Below, piece after piece: positions 20,893 through 34,359 of a stretch of DNA of 64,000 nt. Both the position numbers and the translations under genes were made by a program. Every line of letters begins with the position of its first letter. The stretch's first letter is position 1. Under the pieces are notes generated by a model that ran no database searches, had not been told where the DNA came from, and worked only from the letters and a program-made list of their open reading frames with translations. This stretch comes from Brachyhypopomus gauderio. Taxonomy: Eukaryota > Chordata > Actinopteri > Gymnotiformes > Hypopomidae. The DNA lies in NCBI RefSeq assembly GCF_052324685.1, contig NC_135213.1:41784200-41848199 (forward strand), read 5' to 3'.

Positions 20893-21475
20893 GCAGAAGC
20901 TTTTTGAAAAGATTGACGAGCCCCCAAAAGATGCTCAAACGCTCTTTCCTTATTCACTCGCATGCTGAGCACACCCCCTACCTGAAAATAGTATTGGCAC
21001 ATGACTCTTACAGGTCATCCCTAGTTGATTCAAGCTGTGCTTTTTCTTTTGTAAATTCGCGTGTACACAGCAAGTTGTGTTGCATCCAATTCAATTCTCT
21101 CCACTGACCGTTCAGTCAATACCTTGATGGCGTCTGTATTGACACCTCTACTGAGACATCAAGCTGCCTCTTTGGAGCATGTTCGCTCCCAGATCAAACT
21201 GCAGTGTCGTGGTGCCAACACAGAATAATGGACCACGTCGGACACTTTTCACTTTTGATTCTTTTTGATTCACTTTTGATGACACGCTTTTGAATACCTG
21301 ATCACCTGGAATTGGTACCAGCTTGAAGTTAATAGTGAGTAGACTTATGGAGATTCATTTATTTGAATTTTCTTCTCAATCCATTTGCAACTCAGAAGCA
21401 ATGACACTTGTGCACTCATCATTGAGCTTGAGGAAGTCCAAGGAATTGATCTCTATGTTACTCTCGCTCCGCCGA

Positions 21476-21557
21476 GCTGCGATGGCCGAGAGGTTAAGGC
21501 GTTGGACTTGAAATCCAATGGGGTTTCCCCGTGCAGGTTCGACTCCTGCTTGCAGCG
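21476..21557 (+). tRNA. tRNA-Ser(TGA), cassette 8
   Basis: Has the GTGCAGG variant before the T stem, as in cassette 7. A G-to-T change downstream makes CTTTTTG at 21567-21573, giving a T5 terminator 11 nt after the gene that most Ser copies lack. Confidence 0.95.
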
Positions 21558-21567
21558 TGAGTGTCTT

Positions 21568-21572
21568 TTTGG
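21568..21572 (+). terminator. Gained T5 terminator after tRNA-Ser
   Basis: Most cassettes read CTTGTTG here. Only this cassette and the one at 41947 have the T5 run. Confidence 0.6.
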
Positions 21573-21961
21573 GCGTGTGGAAAGAGAGAGTGTGCTCTCT
21601 TCCTGCTAGCCAGTTTTAAATATGCTTCTCATGCCATTTGCAACTTTGTGCTGCCAAACTTTAGCAGTCCTAACTGATCCTGAAATAGTCCCAGGAATTG
21701 AGTTACAAATGGCTGCTTCGTCGTTACAATGTGTTGGCATGGAAATGCAGTGGGGTCTCTTGCAGCGTAGAGGATTAACTTGCCTCTCTAATGTGATTTG
21801 TGATGAGACCTTATGCCACCAGTGGGGAGAGCTCGCACTCATAGGTGCTTCATCCAAAGATCTTCATGCAACATAGCGATGTCTTGTTTCAGGTAAAAGA
21901 AAAAGTGCCACATTCTTTCATGGCCGGTCACTGGTTGCTCCGCCTTGCGCTAAAAGAGGGT

Positions 21962-22033
21962 CACCCCGTCGGGGAATCAAACCCCGGTCTTCCGCGTGAC
22001 AGGCGGAGATACTATCCACTATACTAACGAGGA
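21962..22033 (-). tRNA. tRNA-Asp(GTC), cassette 8, two changes
   Basis: U at position 72 breaks the terminal pair, and the T loop is TTTGATT, losing C56. Probably weakly expressed or non-functional. Confidence 0.82.
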
Positions 22034-22479
22034 CAAGTGCTGTGTCTCGCAGTGATGCTGAGTCAGGTGACGTGCACTTGTCCCCTTGATTTTAAAGTAC
22101 TCTGAATCATTGTGCCTGCAAGGAGGTGGTAAAAAGAACACATTGTGGTGATATTGACTCACTGTTGCCACTCCTCTTTTACCATCGTCAGTTTGTGGAC
22201 TTATGATAGGAAAAACTCAAAGAATCTTGGTGACCTACAGGTTTGATTCATCTGCCTTCCTAGTTAAGTCATGCAAACCATTTGCTGCAAAATTGGCTTT
22301 AGCTACATTGGCAATTCATTTTGTCTTTGTATTCCAGTGCATTGTACCGAACTGCAATATCCATCTTAGATCAACTGAGATTTTGCATTTCTCTCTTTCC
22401 CACATGCAAGTTCTGAATTTCTTGGCACACATTACTGCTTTGCATCTAGTTCTTCCTCAGCCTCGCTTCTTCTTTCCTA

Positions 22480-22552
22480 GCCTCGTTAGCGCAGTAGGTA
22501 GCGCGTCAGTCTCATAATCTGAAGGTCGTGAGTTCGACCCTCACACGGGGCA
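22480..22552 (+). tRNA. tRNA-Met(CAT), cassette 9
   Basis: Standard copy with a short upstream spacer. The first intact Met right of the transposon. Confidence 0.97.
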
Positions 22553-23135
22553 GCAGAAGCTTTTTGAAAAGATTGACGAGCCCCCAAAAGATGCTCAAAC
22601 GCTCTTTCCTTATTCACTCGCATGCTGAGCACACCCCCTACCTGAAAATAGTATTGGCACATGACTCTTACAGGTCATCCCTAGTTGATTCAAGCTGTGC
22701 TTTTTCTTTTGTAAATTCGCGTGTACACAGCAAGTTGTGTTGCATCCAATTCAATTCTCTCCACTGACCGTTCAGTCAATACCTTGATGGCGTCTGTATT
22801 GACACCTCTACTGAGACATCAAGCTGCCTCTTTTGAGCATGTTCGCTCCCAGATCAAACTGCAGTGTCGTGGTGCCAACACAGAATAATGGACCACGTCG
22901 GACACTTTTCACTTTTGATTCTTTTTGATTCACTTTTGATGACACGCTTTTGAATACCTGATCACCTGGAATTGGTACCAGCTTGAAGTTAATAGTGAGT
23001 AGACTTATGGAGATTCATTTATTTGAATTTTCTTCTCAAGCCATTTGCAACTCAGAAGCAATGACACTTGTGCACTCATCATTGAGCTTGAGGAAGTCCA
23101 AGGAATTGATCTCTATGTTAATCTCGCTCCGCCGA

Positions 23136-23217
23136 GCTGCGATGGCCGAGAGGTTAAGGCGTTGGACTTGAAATCCAATGGGGTTTCCCCGCGCAGGTTC
23201 GACTCCTGCTTGCAGCG
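23136..23217 (+). tRNA. tRNA-Ser(TGA), cassette 9
   Basis: Standard copy. Confidence 0.97.
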
Positions 23218-23621
23218 TGAGTGTCTTGTTGGGCGTGTGGAAAGAGAGAGTGTGCTCTCTTCCTGCTAGCCAGTTTTAAATATGCTTCTCATGCCATTTG
23301 CAACTTTGTGCTGCCAAACTTTAGCAGTCCTAACTGATCCTGAAATAGTCCCAGGAATTGAGTTACAAATGGCTGCTTCGTCGTTACAATGTGTTGGCAT
23401 GGAAATGCAGTGGGGTCTCTTGCAGCGTAGAGGATTAACTTGCCTCTCTAATGTGATTTGTGATGAGACCTTATGCCACCAGTGGGGAGAGCTTGCACTC
23501 ACAGGTGCTTCATCCAAAGATCTTCATGCAACATAGCGATGTCTTGTTTCAGGTAAAAGAAAAAGTGCCACATTCTTTCATGGCCGGTCACTGGTTGCTC
23601 CGCCTTGCGCTAAAAGAGGGT

Positions 23622-23693
23622 CTCCCCGTCGGGGAATCGAACCCCGGTCTTCCGCGTGACAGGCGGAGATACTATCCACTATACTAACGAGGA
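23622..23693 (-). tRNA. tRNA-Asp(GTC), cassette 9
   Basis: Standard copy. Confidence 0.97.
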
Positions 23694-24455
23694 CACGTGC
23701 TGTGTCTCGCAGTGATGCTGAGTCAGGTGACGTGCACTTGTCCCCTTGATTTTAAAGTACTCTGAATCATTGTGCCTGCAAGGAGGTGGTAAAAAGAACA
23801 CATTGTGGTGATATTGACTCACTGTTGCCACTCCTCTTTTACCATCGTCAGTTTGTGGACTTATGATAGGAAAAACTCAAAGAATCTTGGTGACCTACAG
23901 GTTTGATTCATCTGCCTTCCTAGTTAAGTCATGCGAACCATTTGCTGCAAAATTGGCTTTAGCTACATTGGCAATTCATTTTGTCTTCGTATTCCAGTGC
24001 ATTGTACCGAACTGCAATATCCATCTTAGATCAACTGAGATTTTGCATTTCTCTCTTTCCCACATGCAAGTTCTGAATTTCTTGGCACACATTACTGCTT
24101 TGCATCTACTAAAAGCACTCCAGAGAAAGCTTCACTTCATACCTTCATGAGGTAGGTGTCGTTTGTACTTGTATTTTGGTGGTATTTTTGTTTTTTTTTT
24201 GTTTGTGTGCGTTGTTTGTCTACTCTTGGAACATCCTGTGATTGGTTAGGGTAGGATTAGAGTTTAATTACGTTGGCCTCAGATTCTGGTTAATTCCAGG
24301 CTTCTTGTGCTAACCTTGTTGTTTGTTAGCTGTTGTTGGCAGTAATTAGTTGCTGCAGGTGCACTTGCCGCCATGCTCCAAGGAGTGAATTGGGGGCGGA
24401 TACATTTTTTCTCCAGCTTTGTTAGTTCTTCCTCAGCCTCGCTTCTTCTTTCCTA

Positions 24456-24528
24456 GCCTCATTAGCACAGTAGGTAGCGCGTCAGTCTCATAATCTGAAG
24501 GTCGTGAGTTCGACCCTCACACGGGGCA
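24456..24528 (+). tRNA. tRNA-Met(CAT), cassette 10, G6A and G12A
   Basis: A at position 6 mismatches the acceptor stem and A at position 12 mismatches the D stem (A12-C23). Long spacer upstream. Likely a poor gene. Confidence 0.85.
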
Positions 24529-25111
24529 GCAGAAGCTTTTTGAAAAGATTGACGAGCCCCCAAAAGATGCTCAAACGCTCTTTCCTTATTCACTCGCATG
24601 CTGAGCACACCCCCTACCTGAAAATAGTATTGGCACATGACTCTTACAGGTCATCCCTAGTTGATTCAAGCTGTGCTTTTTCTTTTGTAAATTCGCGTGT
24701 ACACAGCAAGTTGTGTTGCATCCAATTCAATTCTCTCCACTGACCGTTCAGTCAATACCTTGATGGCGTCTGTATTGACACCTCTACTGAGACATCAAGC
24801 TGCCTCTTTGGAGCATGTTCGCTCCCAGATCAAACTGCAGTGTCGTGGTGCCAACACAGAATAATGGACCACGTCGGACACTTTTCACTTTTGATTCTTT
24901 TTGATTCACTTTTGATGACACGCTTTTGAATACCTGATCACCTGGAATTGGTACCAGCTTGAAGTTAATAGTGAGTAGACTTATGGAGATTCATTTATTT
25001 GAATTTTCTTCTCAAGCCATTTGCAACTCAGAAGCAATGACACTTGTGCACTCATCATTGAGCTTGAGGAAGTCCAAGGAATTGATCTCTATGTTACTCT
25101 CGCTCCACCGA

Positions 25112-25193
25112 GCTGCGATGGCCGAGAGGTTAAGGCGTTGGACTTGAAATCCAATGGGGTTTCCCCGCGCAGGTTCGACTCCTGCTTGCAGCG
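25112..25193 (+). tRNA. tRNA-Ser(TGA), cassette 10
   Basis: Standard gene body; the upstream flank reads CTCCACC instead of CTCCGCC. Confidence 0.97.
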
Positions 25194-25597
25194 TGAGTGT
25201 CTTGTTGGGCGTGTGGAAAGAAAGAGTGTGCTCTCTTCCTGCTAGCCAGTTTTAAATATGCTTCTCATGCCATTTGCAACTTTGTGCTGCCAAACTTTAG
25301 CAGTCCTAACTGATCCTGAAATAGTCCCAGGAATTGAGTTACAAATGGCTGCTTCGTCGTTACAATGTGTTGGCATGGAAATGCAGTGGGGTCTCTTGCA
25401 GCTTAGAGGATTAACTTGCCTCTCTAATGTGATTTGTGATGAGACCTTATGCCACCAGTGGGGAGAGCTTGCACTCACAGGTGCTTCATCCAAAGATCTT
25501 CATGCAACATAGTGATGTCTTGTTTCAGGTAAAAGAAAAAGTGCCACATTCTTTCATGGCCGGTCACTGGTTGCTCCGCCTTGCGCTAAAAGAGGGT

Positions 25598-25669
25598 CTC
25601 CCCGTCGGGGAATCGAACCCCGGTCTTCCGCGTGACAGGCGGAGATACTATCCACTATACTAACGAGGA
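25598..25669 (-). tRNA. tRNA-Asp(GTC), cassette 10
   Basis: Standard copy. Confidence 0.97.
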
Positions 25670-26115
25670 CACGTGCTGTGTCTCGCAGTGATGCTGAGTC
25701 AGGTGACGTGCACTTGTCCCCTTGATTTTAAAGTACTCTGAATCATTGTGCCTGCAAGGAGGTGGTAAAAAGAACACATTGTGGTGATATTGACTCACTG
25801 TTGCCACTCCTCTTTTACCATCGTCAGTTTGTGGACTTATGATAGGAAAAACTCAAAGAATCTTGGTGACCTACAAGTTTGATTCATCTGCCTTCCTAGT
25901 TAAGTCATGCAAACCATTTGCTGCAAAATTGGCTTTAGCTACATTGGCAATTCATTTTGTCTTTGTATTCCAGTGCATTGTACCGAACTGCAATATCCAT
26001 CTTAGATCAACTGAGATTTTGCATTTCTCTCTTTCCCACATGCAAGTTCTGAATTTCTTGGCACACATTACTGCTTTGCATCTAGTTCTTCCTCAGCCTC
26101 GCTTCTTCTTTCCTA

Positions 26116-26188
26116 GCCTCGTTAGCGCAGTAGGTAGCGCGTCAGTCTCATAATCTGAAGGTCGTGAGTTCGACCCACACACGGGGCA
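26116..26188 (+). tRNA. tRNA-Met(CAT), cassette 11, T-stem mismatch
   Basis: The 3' T-stem strand is CACAC instead of CTCAC, giving an A52-A62 mismatch. Short spacer upstream. Confidence 0.9.
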
Positions 26189-26771
26189 GCAGAAGCTTTT
26201 TGAAAAGATTGACGAGCCCCCAAAAGATGCTCAAATGCTCTTTCCTTATTCACTCGCATGCTGAGCACACCCCCTACCTGAAAATAGTATTGGCACATGA
26301 CTCTTACAGGTCATCCCTAGTTGATTCAAGCTGTGCTTTTTCTTTTGTAAATTCGCGTGTACACAGCAAGTTGTGTTGCATCCAATTCAATTCTCTCCAC
26401 TGACCGTTCAGTCAATACCTTGATGGCGTCTGTATTGACACCTCTACTGAGACATCAAGCTGCCTCTTTGGAGCATGTTCGCTCCCAGATCAAACTGCAG
26501 TGTCGTGGTGCCAACACAGAATAATGGACCACGTCGGACACTTTTCACTTTTGATTCTTTTTGATTCACTTTTGATGACACGCTTTTGAATACCTGATCA
26601 CCTGGAATTGGTACCAGCTTGAAGTTAATAGTGAGTAGACTTATGGAGATTCATTTATTTGAATTTTCTTCTCAAGCCATTTGCAACTCAGAAGCAATGA
26701 CACTTGTGCACTCATCATTGAGCTTGAGGAAGTCCAAGGAATTGATCTCTATGTTACTCTCGCTCCACCGA

Positions 26772-26853
26772 GCTGCGATGGCCGAGAGGTTAAGGCGTTG
26801 GACTTGAAATCCAATGGGGTTTCCCCGCGCAGGTTCGACTCCTGCTTGCAGCG
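26772..26853 (+). tRNA. tRNA-Ser(TGA), cassette 11
   Basis: Standard gene body with the CTCCACC flank. Confidence 0.97.
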
Positions 26854-27257
26854 TGAGTGTCTTGTTGGGCGTGTGGAAAGAGAGAGTGTGCTCTCTTCCT
26901 GCTAGCCAGTTTTAAATATGCTTCTCATGCCATTTGCAACTTTGTGCTGACAAACTTTAGCAGTCCTAACTGATCCTGAAATAGTCCCAGTAATTGAGTT
27001 ACAAATGGCTGCTTCGTCGTTACAATGTGTTGGCATGGAAATGCAGTGGGGTCTCTTGCAGCGTAGAGGATTAACTTGCCTCTCTAATGTGATTTGTGAT
27101 GAGACCTTATGCCACCAGTGGGGAGAGCTTGCACTCACAGGTGCTTCATCCAAAGATCTTCATGCAACATAGCGATGTCTTGTTTCAGGTAAAAGAAAAA
27201 GTGCCACATTCTTTCATGGCCGGTCACTGGTTGCTCCGCCTTGCGCTAAAAGAGGGT

Positions 27258-27329
27258 CTCCCCGTCAGGGAATCGAACCCCGGTCTTCCGCGTGACAGGC
27301 GGAGATACTATCCACTATACTAACGAGGA
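27258..27329 (-). tRNA. tRNA-Asp(GTC), cassette 11
   Basis: The 3' T-stem strand is CCCTG, leaving a G-U wobble. Otherwise standard. Confidence 0.93.
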
Positions 27330-28091
27330 CACGTGCTGTGTCTCGCAGTGATGCTGAGTCAGGTGACGTGCACTTGTCCCCTTGATTTTAAAGTACTCTG
27401 AATCATTGTGCCTGCAAGGAGATGGTAAAAAGAACACATTGTGGTGATATTGACTCACTGTTGCCACTCCTCTTTTACCATCGTCAGTTTGTGGACTTAT
27501 GATAGGAAAAACTCAAAGAATCTTGGTGACCTACAGGTTTGATTCATCTGCCTTCCTAGTTAAGTCATGCGAACCATTTGCTGCAAAATTGGCTTTAGCT
27601 ACATTGGCAATTCATTTTGTCTTCGTATTCCAGTGCATTGTACCGAACTGCAATATCCATCTTAGATCAACTGAGATTTTGCATTTCTCTCTTTCCCACA
27701 TGCAAGTTCTGAATTTCTTGGCACACATTACTGCTTTGCATCTACTAAAAGCACTCCAGAGAAAGCTTCACTTCATACCTTCATGAGGTAGCTGTCGTTT
27801 GTACTTGTATTTTGGTGGTATTTTTGTTTTTTTTTTGTTTGTGTGCGTTGTTTGTCTACTCTTGGAACATCCTGTGATTGGTTAGGGTAGGATTAGAGTT
27901 TAATTACGTTGGCCTCAGATTCTGGTTAATTCCAGGCTTCTTGTGCTAACCTTGTTGTTTGTTAGCTGTTGTTGGCAGTAATTAGTTGCTGCAGGTGCAC
28001 TTGCTGCCATGCTCCAAGGAGTGAATTGGGGGCGGATACATTTTTTCTCCAGCTTTGTTAGTTCTTCCTCAGCCTCGCTTCTTCTTTCCTA

Positions 28092-28164
28092 GCCTTGTTA
28101 GCGCAGTAGGTAGCGCGTCAGTCTCATAATCTGAAGGTCGTGAGTTCGACCCTCACACGGGGCA
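28092..28164 (+). tRNA. tRNA-Met(CAT), cassette 12, C5T
   Basis: Acceptor GCCTTGT has a wobble U5-G68 in place of C-G. Long spacer upstream. Confidence 0.94.
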
Positions 28165-28747
28165 GCAGAAGCTTTTTGAAAAGATTGACGAGCCCCCAAA
28201 AGATGCTCAAACGCTCTTTCCTTATTCACTCGCATGCTGAGCACACCCCCTACCTGAAAATAGTATTGGCACATGACTCTTACAGGTCATCCCTAGTTGA
28301 TTCAAGCTGTGCTTTTTCTTTTGTAAATTCGCGTGTACACAGCAAGTTGTGTTGCATCCAATTCAATTCTCTCCACTGACCGTTCAGTCAATACCTTGAT
28401 GGCGTCTGTATTGACACCTCTACTGAGACATCAAGCTGCCTCTTTGGAGCATGTTCGCTCCCAGATCAAACTGCAGTGTCGTGGTGCCAACACAGAATAA
28501 TGGACCACGTCGGACACTTTTCACTTTTGATTCTTTTTGATTCACTTTTGATGACACGCTTTTGAATACCTGATCACCTGGAATTGGTACCAGCTTGAAG
28601 TTAATAGTGAGTAGACTTATGGAGATTCATTTATTTGAATTTTCTTCTCAAGCCATTTGCAACTCAGAAGCAATGACACTTGTGCACTCATCATTGAGCT
28701 TGAGGAAGTCCAAGGAATTGATCTCTATGTTACTCTCGCTCCGCCGA

Positions 28748-28829
28748 GCTGCGATGGCCGAGAGGTTAAGGCGTTGGACTTGAAATCCAATGGGGTTTCC
28801 CCGCGCAGGTTCGACTCCTGCTTGCAGCG
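28748..28829 (+). tRNA. tRNA-Ser(TGA), cassette 12
   Basis: Standard copy. Confidence 0.97.
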
Positions 28830-29233
28830 TGAGTGTCTTGTTGGGCGTGTGGAAAGAGAGAGTGTGCTCTCTTCCTGCTAGCCAGTTTTAAATATGCTTC
28901 TCATGCCATTTGCAACTTTGTGCTGACAAACTTTAGCAGTCCTAACTGATCCTGAAATAGTCCCAGGAATTGAGTTACAAATGGCTGCTTCGTCGTTACA
29001 ATGTATTGGCATGGAAATGCAGTGGGGTCTCTTGCAGCGTAGAGGATTAACTTGCCTCTCTAATGTGATTTGTGATGAGACCTTATGCCACCAGTGGGGA
29101 GAGCTCGCACTCACAGGTGCTTCATCCAAAGATCTTCATGCAACATAGCGATGTCTTGTTTCAGGTAAAAGAAAAAGTGCCACATTCTTTCATGGCCGGT
29201 CACTGGTTGCTCCGCCTTGCGCTAAAAGAGGGT

Positions 29234-29305
29234 CTCCCCGTCGGGGAATCGAACCCCGGTCTTCCGCGTGACAGGCGGAGATACTATCCACTATACTAAC
29301 GAGGA
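29234..29305 (-). tRNA. tRNA-Asp(GTC), cassette 12
   Basis: Standard copy. Confidence 0.97.
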
Positions 29306-30068
29306 CACGTGCTGTGTCTCGCAGTGATGCTGAGTCAGGTGACGTGCACTTGTCCCCTTGATTTTAAAGTACTCTGAATCATTGTGCCTGCAAGGAGGTG
29401 GTAAAAAGAACACATTGTGGTGATATTGACTCACTGTTGCCACTCCTCTTTTACCATCGTCAGTTTGTGGACTTATGATAGGAAAAACTCAAAGAATCTT
29501 GGTGACCTACAGGTTTGATTCATCTGCCTTCCTAGTTAAGTCATGCGAACCATTTGCTGCAAAATTGGCTTTAGCTACATTGGCAATTCATTTTGTCTTC
29601 GTATTCCAGTGCATTGTACCGAACTGCAATATCCATCTTAGATCAACTGAGATTTTGCATTTCTCTCTTTCCCACATGCAAGTTCTGAATTTCTTGGCAC
29701 ACATTACTGCTTTGCATCTACTAAAAGCACTCCAGAGAAAGCTTCACTTCATACCTTCATGAGGTAGGTGTCGTTTGTACTTGTATTTTGGTGGTATTTT
29801 TGTTTTTTTTTTTGTTTGTGTGCGTTGTTTGTCTACTCTTGGAACATCCTGTGATTGGTTAGGGTAGGATTAGAGTTTAATTACGTTGGCCTCAGATTCT
29901 GGTTAATTCCAGGCTTCTTGTGCTAACCTTGTTGTTTGTTAGCTGTTGTTGGCAGTAATTAGTTGCTGCAGGTGCACTTGCCGCCATGCTCCAAGGAGTG
30001 AATTGGGGGCGGATACATTTTTTCTCCAGCTTTGTTAGTTCTTCCTCAGCCTCGCTTCTTCTTTCCTA

Positions 30069-30141
30069 GCCTCGTTAGCGCAGTAGGTAGCGCGTCAGTC
30101 TCATAATCTGAAGGTCGTGAGTTCGACCCTCACACGGGGCA
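30069..30141 (+). tRNA. tRNA-Met(CAT), cassette 13
   Basis: Standard copy. Long spacer upstream. Confidence 0.97.
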
Positions 30142-30724
30142 GCAGAAGCTTTTTGAAAAGATTGACGAGCCCCCAAAAGATGCTCAAACGCTCTTTCCTC
30201 ATTCACTCGCATGCTGAGCACACCCCCTACCTGAAAATAGTATTGGCACATGACTCTTACAGGTCATCCCTAGTTGATTCAAGCTGTGCTTTTTCTTTTT
30301 TAAATTCGCGTGTACACAGCAAGATGTGTTGCATCCAATTCAATTCTCTCCACTGACCGTTCAGTCAATACCTTGATGGCGTCTGTATTGACACCTCTAC
30401 TGAGACATCAAGCTGCCTCTTTGGAGCATGTTCGCTCCCAGATCAAACTGCAGTGTCGTGGTGCCAACACAGAATAATGGACCACGTCGGACACTTTTCA
30501 CTTTTGATTCTTTTTGATTCACTTTTGATGACACGCTTTTGAATACCTGATCACCTGGAATTGGTACCAGCTTGAAGTTAATAGTGAGTAGACTTATGGA
30601 GATTCATTTATTTGAATTTTCTTCTCAAGCCATTTGCAACTCAGAAGCAATGACACTTGTGCACTCATCATTGAGCTTGAGGAAGTCCAAGAAATTGATC
30701 TCTATGTTACTCTCGCTCCGCCGA

Positions 30725-30806
30725 GCTGCGATGGCCGAGAGGTTAAGGCGTTGGACTTGAAATCCAATGGGGTTTCCCCGCGCAGGTTCGACTCCTGCTT
30801 GCAGCG
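30725..30806 (+). tRNA. tRNA-Ser(TGA), cassette 13
   Basis: Standard copy; the upstream flank has CAAGAAATTG, shared only with the cassette at 43913. Confidence 0.97.
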
Positions 30807-31210
30807 TGAGTGTCTTGTTGGGCGTGTGGAAAGAGAGAGTGTGCTCTCTTCCTGCTAGCCAGTTTTAAATATGCTTCTCATGCCATTTGCAACTTTGTGC
30901 TGCCAAACTTTAGCAGTCCTAACTGATCCTGAAATAGTCCCAGGAATTGAGTTACAAATGGCTGCTTCGTCGTTACAATGTGTTGGCATGGAAATGCAGT
31001 GGGGTCTCTTGCAGCGTAGAGGATTAACTTGCCTCTCTAATGTGATTTGTGATGAGACCTTATGCCACCAGTGGGGAGAGCTCGCACTCACAGGTGCTTC
31101 ATCCAAAGATCTTCATGCAACATAGCGATGTCTTGTTTCAGGTAAAAGAAAAAGTGCCACATTCTTTCATGGCCGGTCACTGGTTGCTCCACCTTGCGCT
31201 AAAAGAGGGT

Positions 31211-31282
31211 CTCCCCGTCGGGGAATCGAACCCCGGTCTTCCGCGTGACAGGCGGAGATACTATCCACTATACTAACGAGGA
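31211..31282 (-). tRNA. tRNA-Asp(GTC), cassette 13
   Basis: Standard copy. Confidence 0.97.
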
Positions 31283-32045
31283 CACGTGCTGTGTCTCGCA
31301 GTGATGCTGAGTCAGGTGACGTGCACTTGTCCCCTTGATTTTAAAGTACTCTGAATCATTGTGCCTGCAAGGAGGTGGTAAAAAGAACACATTGTGGTGA
31401 TATTGACTCACTGTTGCCACTCCTCTTTTACCATCGTCAGTTTGTGGACTTATGATAGGAAAAACTCAAAGAATCTTGGTGACCTACAGGTTTGATTCAT
31501 CTGCCTTCCTAGTTAAGTCATGCGAACCATTTGCTGCAAAATTGGCTTTAGCTACATTGGCAATTCATTTTGTCTTCGTATTCCAGTGCATTGTACCGAA
31601 CTGCAATATCCATCTTAGATCAACTGAGATTTTGCATTTCTCTCTTTCCCAAATGCAAGTTCTGAATTTCTTGGCACACATTACTGCTTTGCATCTACTA
31701 AAAGCACTCCAGAGAAAGCTTCACTTCATACCTTCATGAGGTAGGTGTCGTTTGTACTTGTATTTTGGTGGTATTTTTGTTTTTTTTTTTGTTTGTGTGC
31801 ATTGTTTGTCTACTCTTGGAACATCCTGTGATTGGTTAGGGTAGGATTAGAGTTTAATTACGTTGGCCTCAGATTCTGGTTAATTCCAGGCTTCTTGTGC
31901 TAACCTTGTTGTTTGTTAGCTGTTGTTGGCAGTAATTAGTTGCTGCAGGTGCACTTGCCGCCATGCTCCAAGGAGTGAATTGGGGGCGGATACATTTTTT
32001 CTCCAGCTTTGTTAGTTCTTCCTCAGCCTCGCTTCTTCTTTCCTA

Positions 32046-32118
32046 GCCTCGTTAGCACAGTAGGTAGCGCGTCAGTCTCATAATCTGAAGGTCGTGAGTT
32101 CGACCCTCACACGGGGCA
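32046..32118 (+). tRNA. tRNA-Met(CAT), cassette 14, G12A
   Basis: D-stem mismatch A12-C23, which also lies in the A box. Long spacer upstream. Confidence 0.9.
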
Positions 32119-32701
32119 GCAGAAGCTTTTTGAAAAGATTGACGAGCCCCCAAAAGATGCTCAAACGCTCTTTCCTTATTCACTCGCATGCTGAGCACAC
32201 CCCCTACCTGAAAATAGTATTGGCACATGACTCTTACAGGTCATCCCTAGTTGATTCAAGCTGTGCTTTTTCTTTTGTAAATTCGCGTGTACACAGCAAG
32301 TTGTGTTGCATCCAATTCAATTCTCTCCACTGACCGTTCAGTCAATACCTTGATGGCGTCTGTATTGACACCTCTACTGAGACATCAAGCTGCCTCTTTG
32401 GAGCATGTTCGCTCCCAGATCAAACTGCAGTGTCGTGGTGCCAACACAGAATAATGGACCACGTCGGACACTTTTCACTTTTGATTCTTTTTGATTCACT
32501 TTTGATGACACGCTTTTGAATACCTGATCACCTGGAATTGGTACCAGCTTGAAGTTAATAGTGAGTAGACTTATGGAGATTCATTTATTTGAATTTTCTT
32601 CTCAAGCCATTTGCAACTCAGAAGCAATGACACTTGTGCACTCATCATTGAGCTTGAGGAAGTCCAAGGAATTGATCTCTATGTTACTCTCGCTCCGCCG
32701 A

Positions 32702-32783
32702 GCTGCGATGGCCGAGAGGTTAAGGCGTTGGACTTGAAATCCAATGGGGTTTCCCCGCGCAGGTTAGACTCCTGCTTGCAGCG
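32702..32783 (+). tRNA. tRNA-Ser(TGA), cassette 14, C56A
   Basis: The T loop is TTAGACT, losing invariant C56 and spoiling the B box. Likely weak or silent. Confidence 0.85.
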
Positions 32784-33185
32784 TGAGTGTCTTGTTGGGC
32801 GTGTGGAAAGAGAGTGTGCTCTCTTCCTGCTAGCCAGTTTTAAATATGCTTCTCATGCCATTTGCAACTTTGTGCTGCCAAACTTTAGCAGTCCTAACTG
32901 ATCCTGAAATAGTCCCAGGAATTGAGTTACAAATGGCTGCTTCGTCGTTACAATGTGTTGGCATGGAAATGCAGTGGGGTCTCTTGCAGCTTAGAGGATT
33001 AACTTGCCTCTCTAATGTGATTTGTGATGAGACCTTATGCCACCAGTGGGGAGAGCTTGCACTCACAGGTGCTTCATCCAAAGATCTTCATGCAACATAG
33101 TGATGTCTTGTTTCAGGTAAAAGAAAAAGTGCCACATTCTTTCATGGCCGGTCACTGGTTGCTCCGCCTTGCGCTAAAAGAGGGT

Positions 33186-33257
33186 CTCCCCGTCGGGGAA
33201 TCGAACCCCGGTCTTCCGCGTGACAGGCGGAGATACTATCCACTATACTAACGAGGA
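33186..33257 (-). tRNA. tRNA-Asp(GTC), cassette 14
   Basis: Standard copy. Confidence 0.97.
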
Positions 33258-33703
33258 CACGTGCTGTGTCTCGCAGTGATGCTGAGTCAGGTGACGTGCA
33301 CTTGTCCCCTTGATTTTAAAGTACTCTGAATCATTGTGCCTGCAAGGAGGTGGTAAAAAGAACACATTGTGGTGATATTGACTCACTGTTGCCACTCCTC
33401 TTTTACCATCGTCAGTTTGTGGACTTATGATAGGAAAAACTCAAAGAATCTTGGTGACCTACAGGTTTGATTCATCTGCCTTCCTAGTTAAGTCATGCAA
33501 ACCATTTGCTGCAAAATTGGCTTTAGCTACATTGGCAATTCATTTTGTCTTTGTATTCCAGTGCATTGTACCGAACTGCAATATCCATCTTAGATCAACT
33601 GAGATTTTGCATTTCTCTCTTTCCCACATGCAAGTTCTGAATTTCTTGGCACACATTACTGCTTTGCATCTAGTTCTTCCTCAGCCTCGCTTCTTCTTTC
33701 CTA

Positions 33704-33776
33704 GCCTCGTTAGCGCAGTAGGTAGCGCGTCAGTCTCATAATCTGAAGGTCGTGAGTTCGACCCTCACACGGGGCA
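33704..33776 (+). tRNA. tRNA-Met(CAT), cassette 15
   Basis: Standard copy. Short spacer upstream. Confidence 0.97.
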
Positions 33777-34359
33777 GCAGAAGCTTTTTGAAAAGATTGA
33801 CGAGCCCCCAAAAGATGCTCAAACGCTCTTTCCTTATTCACTCGCATGCTGAGCACACCCCCTACCTGAAAATAGTATTGGCACATGACTCTTACAGGTC
33901 ATCCCTAGTTGATTCAAGCTGTGCTTTTTCTTTTGTAAATTCGCGTGTACACAGCAAGTTGTGTTGCATCCAATTCAATTCTCTCCACTGACCGTTCAGT
34001 CAATACCTTGATGGCGTCTGTATTGACACCTCTACTGAGACATCAAGCTGCCTCTTTTGAGCATGTTCGCTCCCAGATCAAACTGCAGTGTCGTGGTGCC
34101 AACACAGAATAATGGACCACGTCGGACACTTTTCACTTTTGATTCTTTTTGATTCACTTTTGATGACACGCTTTTGAATACCTGATCACCTGGAATTGGT
34201 ACCAGCTTGAAGTTAATAGTGAGTAGACTTATGGAGATTCATTTATTTGAATTTTCTTCTCAAGCCATTTGCAACTCAGAAGCAATGACACTTGTGCACT
34301 CATCATTGAGCTTGAGGAAGTCCAAGGAATTGATCTCTATGTTAATCTCGCTCCGCCGA